Shown here piece after piece: positions 8,273 to 15,209 of a stretch of DNA of 64,000 nt. Each line of letters begins with the position of its first letter. Positions within the stretch are counted from its first letter, which is position 1. Origin of the DNA: an uncultured Bacilli bacterium (GTDB lineage Bacteria > Bacillota_I > Bacilli_A > RF39 > UBA660). The notes beneath the pieces are model-generated. The model saw nothing but the letters and a program-made list of their open reading frames with translations, did no database searches and was not told the DNA's origin. The stretch covers positions 15,408 to 79,407 of the forward strand of contig CAKOTA010000005.1 of the NCBI GenBank assembly GCA_934119965.1, in the 5' to 3' direction. The translations under genes and the position numbers were made by a program.

Positions 8273-9614
8273 ATGTATGAATATACTGATCAAAAAAAAT
8301 TAGGTACTAATGATACTATATATGTTACTTCTTCTTATACCTCTAATGTCACCCTAAAAAATATAAAGGTTAATGGTTATAATTATTATGGAATTATTTA
8401 TGTTCCTGAGGCAAGTGCCTATAAGAATACAGTTATCGAATATAATAATGTTACTTATAATGGCCCACAAATGAGCTTTAATCCTGTGGGAACTACTAGA
8501 TTTATAGATTGTATTATTAATTATTCAAGATAGTTATGCAAGTGGTAACGAGGTTGCAGAATGCAATAAAATTGAAATTGGTGGACATTCTACTATTACT
8601 CATAGTTCAACTGGTAATTCCTCTTTTTGGTTTCGTAATGATAATCCTTCTTTTACTATTTTAAAAGATGCTTCTTTTTCTGTTACTATATATAATGGAC
8701 TTACATATGGAAATTATGGAACCAGGCAAACTCTAATTGATGAGAATGCAAGTTTTTCTATCAAGCAAACTAATCGAAATGGTTCATATTCAACTTGGTA
8801 TAGTTATGGTACTATTACTTTAAATAAAAATTCCTCATTAGTTATAATAAATAATTACGAAAATATTAGTTCTAATAATTATAATATTTATTTTCAAGGT
8901 AAACGGTCTGGTCTTATTTTTAATGGTCCTCGTAATGTTTTCCTTTATAATAGTAACGCTAATATAATTAATACGACTGATGTTATTCCTTTTTCTTTTT
9001 CATTCTCAAGATTAAATTTATTTGATAAAGCAGTTAATTATTCAGATAATATTTCAAAGGATAGTCTTCCTACTTATTCTTGGTATAAAAGTGTTGATTT
9101 ATCTAGTGTAAGTGGTACTTTTAATGGAACGACAACAACTATTACTAATAATAATTATACTGAGGAAAAATTAAAGATTTTACCGAGTTTAAGTAATTTT
9201 ATTTTTTCTAATAAAAAGTCTTTATCTATAGGAAATCTGTTGCTTCATATCAATTCTTTAACCGATTCTGACACTATTATGAAGGGAATAACTACTCCTA
9301 AGGCATCTATTTTAATTGAATATAATGATGTAAGTGTTGTAGTTGTTGCTGCTGATGATGGAAATTTTAGTTATACTTATAATGATACTTTACCAATTGG
9401 AACTAACATAAATTTTACTGTTAAAATGTATGAAAGTTTAATTTATACTAGTAAAGAAATTCAAATTGTATATACTGGTGAAAATAATGGCGGTAGTGTT
9501 AAAATAACTAATATTTCTTGGAGTGAAGATAAAGGAATTCTTTTAAAGTTAAATAATCCGTTAGAAAATAATACCAAATATAGTGCAGAGATTACTTGGA
9601 TTTTAGAAGAATAA
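8273..9614 (+). pseudogene. Decayed pectate-lyase-like adhesive surface protein
   Basis: Two frames encode one protein. The first, 8273-8533, ends at a TAG, while a second frame is open without stops from 8508 to 9614. Joining them gives the beta-helix adhesin pattern NVTYNGPQMSF..., then ASGNEVAECNKIEIGGHSTI and SSFWFRNDNPSFTI, which I associate with pectate-lyase-like adhesive domains of WxL/LPXTG surface proteins. An Ig-like C-terminal module follows, with TTPKASILIEYND and DGNFSYTYND. The signal peptide is missing at the 5' end and there is no sorting signal at the 3' end. The single-base shift falls between 8508 and 8533. It is probably a remnant from gene transfer or decay; a sequencing error could explain the shift but not the missing ends. 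Confidence 0.7.
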
Positions 9615-9640
9615 AAATCACTTAATTTAAAGTGATTTTT
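9613..9640. terminator. Bidirectional terminator
   Basis: AAAAATCACTT and AAGTGATTTTT arms flank a 6-base loop between the convergent adhesin remnant and the kinase-like gene. Confidence 0.85.
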
Positions 9641-10386
9641 TACATTATTCCATATTCTCTAACAAATTTTATTTTATGTTTTTGTTTATTTTTTGCTTCA
9701 GTGGCTTGATTTAATGTTTCGATGTTTTTACCAATATATTCGTTTAAATATTTTTTAAAGTAATATAAAAATTCTTTTATATTAGTATCTTTTTCAATAT
9801 ACATTTCATTTAATGTTTTATTTTTTTCAACAAATTCATTAAAGTATGAATCTACTAAAAATAATTTTATTCCTATATTAAAGTTATATCTATTTTGTTT
9901 AAGAAGTTCATTATAGTTTAAGTCTGAATAACAATATTCAGCTGTATCAATTATTTCTATTTTTCTGTTTCCATACATTGTATTATATAGTACATCATAT
10001 GTTAAGATTCCATAGTCACTTATTATTTTAATATCTTCTTCTACTTTTTCTACTGCTTGTATAAAATTATCTAGTTTTATTTTTAAAGGATTTATTTTAT
10101 CTATCGTTTGTCCTTTTACAAGTGGACAAATATATCCTATTACTTTGTTATCTAATAACACTGCTTCTTCTATAAATATGTATGTTTTATTTTTACAATT
10201 TTTAAATTGCAATAATTCTTTTTCTTCTATTTCATAGTAATATTCATCATATTCAAAAACATCGTGAAATATTTTAACTACTTTTGACATTTTTGGATCA
10301 TAATACGCTGTTCCTTGGGAACCGTCACCTATTATCTTAAGTTTATTTATATAATTTATAAATTCTTGTTTATTTTTTACTTCCAT
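9640..10386 (-). CDS. Protein-kinase-like fold protein
   Basis: The 248-residue protein shows degenerate kinase motifs in order: a Gly-rich loop (IGDGSQGTAYY, about residue 17), VVKIF with a candidate ATP-binding Lys (about 36-38), a hinge-like GYICPLVKGQTI, and a catalytic-loop-like YDVLYNTMYGNRKIEIIDTA (about 130-150), where IDT stands in for DFG. It lacks a clean HRD and membrane segments. It may be an active atypical kinase or a pseudokinase. Its start lies inside the 3' end of the ADP-ribosyltransferase-like gene (10-base overlap), so the two are translationally coupled. The pairing suggests an effector with its modifier or antidote; this is inference. Confidence 0.55.
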   Translation of the reverse strand: MEVKNKQEFINYINKLKIIGDGSQGTAYYDPKMSKVVKIFHDVFEYDEYYYEIEEKELLQFKNCKNKTYIFIEEAVLLDNKVIGYICPLVKGQTIDKINPLKIKLDNFIQAVEKVEEDIKIISDYGILTYDVLYNTMYGNRKIEIIDTAEYCYSDLNYNELLKQNRYNFNIGIKLFLVDSYFNEFVEKNKTLNEMYIEKDTNIKEFLYYFKKYLNEYIGKNIETLNQATEAKNKQKHKIKFVREYGIM

Positions 10387-11357
10387 AATATTTTATTCCT
10401 TATTGATTGATTTTCTTTTATCTTTTGCAACACAAATTCATTGGCTTCATTTAATTCATTTAAATTATATTTTGTTTTTTTAGATAGTTTTTTTAGAGAT
10501 ATATTTTTAATGTAGTATTGTTCTAATACATAGTTAACTATATCACTATTATCTTGAAATAATTTTTTTAATTCTGCTAATACCATTATTCTCCAATAAT
10601 ATTTTCTGTCTGGCGATAATTTATAATATTCTTCTGTTAATAAGTCATTTAATAATAACTCATATTGTAGTGGAGCTAAGACTGCTACAATTTTTTCTTT
10701 CGGAACTCTATTATAATAAATTACTTCTTTATCTGATATTGAATAATTGAAACCACTATAATATACACTAGTTGGCGTTTTATCGGAATTAATCATAAAT
10801 TCTTTATTTTCATTTATTTTTTCTCTGGAACTTAGATCAAATGCAATTAAAACATTATCGTTGATTTGATCAAAAATTTTATTTATTTTACTTTCAACAA
10901 CAACTACATTATTCTTTTCTTGTTCTTTATAATAATGTTTTGTTTTTTCTAAATCTGTAGAAAAAGAAATCCAAGAATAATCCTTACCACTTCCGTTAGT
11001 AATATGGGCATTTTTGGTTGAAAGAATATCATTAAATTGTCTTAATGCTTTTATATCATTAGTGGATATTAATTTTTTTAATATATTATCTATTTGTTCT
11101 TGATTTATATTTGCTTTATCTATTATTTCGGGAATATGAAGATTAATCACAAAGTTATTTCTTATTTCACGATATATTGAATTTAATTCTTGATTAGTCA
11201 TTTGTGAAAGCGGATTATTTTTTTTGTGAAAATTTGAATATAATAACAATTCATAGTCAGAGTATATTATTTCATCAATTATGGATTTTGCTATTAAACC
11301 ATTTTTAGTTGGATCTATTTTTTCATCTAATTCATTAATTGCTCTATAAATATACAT
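10377..11357 (-). CDS. ADP-ribosyltransferase-superfamily-like protein
   Basis: The 326-residue protein has three features in the order of R-S-E type ADP-ribosyltransferases. An early Arg sits in a strand at residues 2-7 (YIYRAIN), SWISFSTD with a following Tyr-rich helix lies near residue 130, and SDKEVIYYNRVPKEKIVAV lies near residue 215 in the position of the catalytic ExE/xxE strand. A helical C-terminus follows, with a possible HTH-like segment (SLKKLSKKTKYNLNELNEAN). The fit is by motif order only, and the first acid of ExE is Asp. It has its own promoter and an AAAGGGGG ribosome-binding site. It is coupled to the kinase-like gene. No secretion signal is seen. Confidence 0.45.
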   Translation of the reverse strand: MYIYRAINELDEKIDPTKNGLIAKSIIDEIIYSDYELLLYSNFHKKNNPLSQMTNQELNSIYREIRNNFVINLHIPEIIDKANINQEQIDNILKKLISTNDIKALRQFNDILSTKNAHITNGSGKDYSWISFSTDLEKTKHYYKEQEKNNVVVVESKINKIFDQINDNVLIAFDLSSREKINENKEFMINSDKTPTSVYYSGFNYSISDKEVIYYNRVPKEKIVAVLAPLQYELLLNDLLTEEYYKLSPDRKYYWRIMVLAELKKLFQDNSDIVNYVLEQYYIKNISLKKLSKKTKYNLNELNEANEFVLQKIKENQSIRNKILWK

Positions 11358-11384
11358 ATAATCTTCCCCCTTTATTGGCTTGAT

Positions 11385-11413
11385 ATTATATACCTTATTT
11401 TTCAGAAATGCAA
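11385..11413 (-). promoter_or_regulatory. Sigma-A-type promoter of the ART-like/kinase-like pair
   Basis: On the minus strand TTGCAT (11408-11413), a 17-bp spacer and TATAAT (11385-11390) lie about 28 bp before the start codon. The Shine-Dalgarno AAAGGGGG between them is unusually G-rich. Confidence 0.8.
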
Positions 11414-11684
11414 GTTGAAATAAAAATTTTAATCTTCTGTTTTAAAGGTGTCTTCTTTTCTTCATTATTCGATAAAAAATAATTTGCTGAAAAACGATGG
11501 GCCTTACTTTATCAAAATATCCTATATGTGAAAATAAAACATTTTTGTAAAATTTTTTCTTATTTGTTCCCATTTCTTTAGAATGCAACTCATCACTCCT
11601 GCAATTTTTCAAAGTCGTCTTTTATTATTAAAATAACTTTTTTATCAATTCAAATATTACTTTTATAATTCAAAGTATATTTTT
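11414..11684. other. Intergenic stretch without a supported gene
   Basis: The 271 bases between the ART-like promoter and the ASCH/RsgI gene show no convincing coding frame, tRNA or strong terminator. A 23-codon minus-strand frame at 11522-11593 has its ribosome-binding site too close to the ATG. Confidence 0.5.
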
Positions 11685-13196
11685 CTATTCTGTAGTTATT
11701 TTATATTCACCACTTTGAATTATTTCATTATTATTTGCAAATTCATCAAAGGAAATGTCATAACAATTATTTTTATTATTATCACACAATTGGTATATAG
11801 TTTCGTATTTATTAATCCAATTACCATATCCTTCACTATCATTATATTCACAATACCATTGGTTTCTATCTATTTTTTTAGTACAATTATGCTCCCCACA
11901 AATAAAATATTTATTTTCATATAAAGTTGTATCTACAGGAGTTTCTCCCTCATCTAAAATTATATGAGTTGGAATAGCATTTGGTTTTAATAAATTAATA
12001 TCAATTAATTTGAATCCATATATATCACATCTTATCTTAGTATTATATTCAATATCAGCTGTAGTTTGGGGAATTACTACTGTAGAATACTTAACATCAT
12101 TAATATATATATATCCAATAGGATTAGTAATAACAACTAATTCATTATCAACACCAACTTTTATATTAAACTTTTTCAAAACTCTTGCAATTTTACTCAA
12201 TTTAGGTGTTATTTCAGTATTCCATACTCTAGCAATAGTCATTTTATCAGTCATACTTTTTGATTCTTCATCAGTATAGGAATGGATAGTAAAGTCTTTC
12301 TTTATATTACACTCCAATTCTTCGTTATTCATATTACATTCATAAACAATACCATAATCTTCATCTTTTTTTAATTCTTCCCAAAGATTAACATAATAAT
12401 TATCATTACTATTTTTTATTTGTTCATTATTTTTAATATTAGATAACAGATTACTTTTAGTACTACTATCTATATACTCAATAGAAATATAATCTTTTTT
12501 CTTAATTTCAACCTTATCGGTAGTTTTTATTTTAACACCATTAGATGTATCATATCCCTTTTCTTTAGATAGTTTATATAGATTATTAACACTTTCATCA
12601 ATAGTTTTACCTTTAACATCTATTTCATTATAAATCTCAATACAATCATCATTTAAACAGGCAACATCATTAACTTTGCCATTTTTAATAGTTAATACAA
12701 ATGATGGATTAATTTCTATAAATACATAACTGATTTTTTCTTTTTCAATGTTGCTAATATTATCTTTAAATTTATTTATTTTTATATTAGTTATAAAATT
12801 ATTAATAAAATATTTAACAAATAATAGTAGAACAATAACTAATAATATTTTTCTAAATATATGTTTTTTCTTCTTAAATTCTATAACTACAAATCCATAT
12901 TTATTTATATCATCATTATTGTAATTTTCTATTAAACTATTATAATCAAAATTTTCTTTTTTCTTAAATCCTAACTCTTTTTTTTCTACATTTTTAGATA
13001 ATTCATCTAAATTAGAGTAAAATCTAATGGCATTTACTTTTTTATTAAATCTATCTACCTTTGCTTGAAGAGTTATTTTACTATTATTCTTCATTTTTTT
13101 AAAATCTTCATTATTATTTAAACGAATTAGGATGGTTTGCTTACCTGATTTAATTTTTCTAAATTCTGTTTTTGAAACATTTATTTTACAGTTCAT
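11685..13196 (-). CDS. ASCH-like / transmembrane / RsgI-type sensor protein
   Basis: The 503-residue protein has three parts. Residues 1-105 resemble an ASCH domain: FRKIKSGKQTILIRLN corresponds to GxKxxExR, followed by a strand with VNAIRFYSNLDEL and a final Y-GFVVIEFK. The usual Glu of the motif is Leu. A basic stretch and one transmembrane helix (about 113-132) come next. The extracellular part contains ISYVFIEINPSFVLTIKNGKV and a G-K-T-IDESVNNLYKLSKEKGY block, the extracellular domain of RsgI-type anti-sigma factors. The C-terminal tail has several cysteines. RsgI proteins normally carry an N-terminal sigma-I-binding domain, so an ASCH-like cytosolic domain is a different arrangement. No sigma-I gene is adjacent. 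Confidence 0.6.
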   Translation of the reverse strand: MNCKINVSKTEFRKIKSGKQTILIRLNNNEDFKKMKNNSKITLQAKVDRFNKKVNAIRFYSNLDELSKNVEKKELGFKKKENFDYNSLIENYNNDDINKYGFVVIEFKKKKHIFRKILLVIVLLLFVKYFINNFITNIKINKFKDNISNIEKEKISYVFIEINPSFVLTIKNGKVNDVACLNDDCIEIYNEIDVKGKTIDESVNNLYKLSKEKGYDTSNGVKIKTTDKVEIKKKDYISIEYIDSSTKSNLLSNIKNNEQIKNSNDNYYVNLWEELKKDEDYGIVYECNMNNEELECNIKKDFTIHSYTDEESKSMTDKMTIARVWNTEITPKLSKIARVLKKFNIKVGVDNELVVITNPIGYIYINDVKYSTVVIPQTTADIEYNTKIRCDIYGFKLIDINLLKPNAIPTHIILDEGETPVDTTLYENKYFICGEHNCTKKIDRNQWYCEYNDSEGYGNWINKYETIYQLCDNNKNNCYDISFDEFANNNEIIQSGEYKITTE

Positions 13197-13294
13197 TATA
13201 TCAACCTCTCATATTTTAATGGCTTATTATATTTAATGCATTCTTTATACCATTCTTTTTCAGACATTTTAACACCTTCACTAAAAATATTTTA

Positions 13295-14035
13295 TCATAT
13301 TTTTCTTTTTTTGAATATATTTAATCTTTCACAAAAGCGTTCTATTTGTGGCAAAAAAGAATTTACAATAATTACTATTCCTAATATCAACACACGTGTT
13401 GTATACTTAAATTCTATAACTATTGATTGATTTTGTGAATATTGTGAAATTATTTTCTCAACACCAACAAACGATATCAATATAAATACGTTTAATAAAG
13501 TCTGCATTATTTTATAAATTAATTCAAAATTTTTATTATTTTCATTTATATTTTTCTTATATCCATTATGTATAGTCGTTAGTACAAAGAATAAATATGA
13601 CCCAATTAATCCTATAGTTAAATCATTATTTTTTCTAATAAAAACTAGTAATGTAAAAAATAGCAAATTCAAAATAAAATTATCTCGAATAAATTTTATT
13701 AATTCATCTAAAAAAGTTTTTATACAAATTTTAAATTTCAAACATCTAGTACTAAAGTAGTTGATAAATATTATTAATGCAAAAAATATACTAAAATATA
13801 ATATATTTAAAAATACTATTTTTATATCATTTTCATTGGATGTTACTTCCCATAAAACAATATCTACCAAGTAAACTATAATAAAAATCTTAACTATTTC
13901 AATTAGAACTCTAGAAATATATTTTAAATCATTCTTTAGTTTATCATCTTTACCTTTATCAATTATAAGATTAATCAAAATTGATAATGTTATTGGAAAA
14001 CCGAACAATAGAATAAAATAAATAATGTATAACAT
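13295..14035 (-). CDS. Polytopic membrane protein, unknown
   Basis: The 246-residue protein has about seven hydrophobic segments separated by short charged loops. I see no transporter signature or conserved catalytic residues. The start at 14035 is supported by AAAGGAG 8 bases upstream. Its ATG overlaps the stop of the preceding broken peptide gene in a TGATG arrangement, so the two were once translationally coupled. It lies 98 bases upstream of the ASCH/RsgI-type gene on the same strand. A role as a membrane partner of that sensor or of the secreted Cys-rich peptide is possible but unproven. Confidence 0.55.
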   Translation of the reverse strand: MLYIIYFILLFGFPITLSILINLIIDKGKDDKLKNDLKYISRVLIEIVKIFIIVYLVDIVLWEVTSNENDIKIVFLNILYFSIFFALIIFINYFSTRCLKFKICIKTFLDELIKFIRDNFILNLLFFTLLVFIRKNNDLTIGLIGSYLFFVLTTIHNGYKKNINENNKNFELIYKIMQTLLNVFILISFVGVEKIISQYSQNQSIVIEFKYTTRVLILGIVIIVNSFLPQIERFCERLNIFKKRKI

Positions 14036-14241
14036 CAAACACACTCCTTTACATAAACATAAGTAACTGCAACGGTACAAGTACAGGTTGGACTTAATGT
14101 TCCATCTTTACAGATTTATCTTCCCGAACTACTGCAACCACTAACTCCTCAATGGTGAGAACAACACCCTCTTGCTGCTTCGATTTTCAAAGGTGAAAAC
14201 AACATAACACATATTAAAACTAAGAATATCTTTTTCTTCAT
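14035..14241 (-). pseudogene. Broken secreted Cys-rich small protein
   Basis: The 69-codon frame begins with a clean signal peptide (MKKKIFLVLICVMLFSPLKI, ending EAA). A Cys-rich mature part follows: RGCCSHH, stop, GVSGCSSSGR, stop, ICKDGTLSPTCTCT. This matches the pattern RGCCSHHGGV-GC-GR-C-DGTLSPTCTC of small secreted proteins, with TGA (14149-14151) in place of a Gly codon and TAA (14116-14118) in place of a Gln or similar codon. Two different stops argue against recoding. Promoter, leader hairpin and ribosome-binding site (AGGTAGGTG) are intact, so the decay is recent. Confidence 0.7.
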
Positions 14242-14260
14242 ATTAACACCTACCTCTAAC

Positions 14261-14358
14261 AAAAAAACGCCAATACAAAATCTATTAATCATAGACCTGT
14301 ACTAGCGTCATCGTTCATTAATTGTCTATATTATATATCAAAATACAAAATTAAACAA
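14261..14358 (-). promoter_or_regulatory. Promoter and structured leader, copy 1
   Basis: On the minus strand TTGTTT (14353-14358), a 17-bp spacer and TATAAT (14330-14335) precede a 42-nt hairpin (14267-14308) and a run of T. The ribosome-binding site of the Cys-rich peptide gene follows. The structure is a terminator placed in the 5' leader, so expression probably depends on readthrough. The same hairpin, with compensatory changes, occurs at 17601-17645. Confidence 0.7.
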
Positions 14359-14740
14359 ATATTTTATTCAAAATTTCTATTTAACATCATAAATTACAAT
14401 TATTTTCTTGACAAAACTATTAGTTTTTTAACTTTTTTCAGCAGTTTTGTCAAATGTTTTATTTCATCACATATTTTTTTAGTTATCTAATAATGCTAGA
14501 CAACTAAAACCATAGTTATAAAATATACTCTAAGTTGGTGACGAATCGTCAACGACTCAATTTTTGCAGGTAAAAAAATGAAACTCACTGAACATTTTTT
14601 CAAAAAAGATTTATCATAATATTAAATAAGTATATTATTTTTCAATCAGCTATAAATTGTTCTCGATTAATTTCTTAATTTTATGTGCACAAAATTGTAA
14701 CAAAAAATATTTAATAGACTTCAAATCCTTTAATACAAAC
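14359..14740. other. Intergenic stretch with inverted repeats
   Basis: No gene is seen. There are two notable inverted repeats. TTGACAAAACT (14408-14418) pairs with AGTTTTGTCAA (14443-14453). TTTTAGTTATCTA (14477-14489) pairs with TAGACAACTAAAA (14497-14509) with one wobble. A smaller TGACGA/TCGTCA palindrome lies near 14541-14553. Function is unknown; these may be remnants of small repeats or transcript ends. Confidence 0.5.
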
Positions 14741-14810
14741 AAAAACGAGAGCTTTTGCTCTCTTCAGGGGGAAATATTATTATCAGTTCGTAACAATTTA
14801 ATAATTTGTT
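14741..14810 (-). ncRNA. Candidate sRNA with CCCCCUGAA before the terminator
   Basis: A minus-strand promoter with TTGATA (14840-14845) 17 bp from TTATAA (14817-14822) would start an RNA of about 70 nt. The RNA ends in a GAGAGC/GCTCTC stem with an AAAA loop (14747-14762) and a GTTTTTGTTT tail. The single-stranded segment directly before the stem is UUUCCCCCUGAA (CCCCCUGAA at 14763-14771). C-rich single strands next to a terminator are typical seeds of Gram-positive sRNAs such as RsaE/RoxS that pair with Shine-Dalgarno sequences. The same nine bases occur in the same place in the RNA at 24214-24307. Confidence 0.55.
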
Positions 14811-14915
14811 AAAGTCTTATAAAATAAGGCTTTTTATTTTATCAAAATTTACTAAATTTTATAAAAATAACTTTATTTTTGCGGTTTAGTATCTAGTTTT
14901 GGTATCTGGAATTAT

Positions 14916-15209
14916 TTATACATTAGTTTCAACATTTTCTTCTTCAAAATCATTAATTCCTGTGACAATCTTTTCAATAACCTCAATTATATTACTGTAT
15001 ACAGCATTTGAAAGTTTATCATCGTCACCAAATGAAGCATCTTTATCTATCTTAATATTATCTCCTTTTTCAAAATTTGAAAACAACGCATCATATAATT
15101 TTTTTCCATCAACACTTAATGTGCTTTTAGAAATTTCAAATATTTCTTCTGTCCCATTGTTAATTGTATATTTATCACTTTTATTATACATCGTATATGT
15201 TTTTGTCAT
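14916..15209 (-). CDS. Small acidic partner of the PHP-ATPase
   Basis: The 97-residue acidic soluble protein has no recognised domain. It has an N-terminal region rich in Lys, Tyr and Thr, a central K-L-Y-D-ALFSNFEKGDNI, and a C-terminal helix ending in EEENVETNV. I start at 15209, where AGGTGG lies 8 bases upstream. This places the first 26 bases inside the end of the PHP-ATPase gene, so translation is coupled. A small acidic second gene overlapping a large ATPase suggests an accessory, regulatory or inhibitor subunit. Confidence 0.6.
   Translation of the reverse strand: MTKTYTMYNKSDKYTINNGTEEIFEISKSTLSVDGKKLYDALFSNFEKGDNIKIDKDASFGDDDKLSNAVYSNIIEVIEKIVTGINDFEEENVETNV

Noticed and set aside
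11522..11593. 23-codon minus-strand peptide gene
   Set aside because: AGGAGTG lies only 3 bases from the ATG, and the peptide has no membrane helix or other feature.
14149..14151. In-frame TGA in the Cys-rich peptide gene as a selenocysteine codon
   Set aside because: A second in-frame stop (TAA, 14116-14118) follows, the aligned residue is expected to be Gly rather than Cys, and no SECIS-like stem is evident after the TGA.
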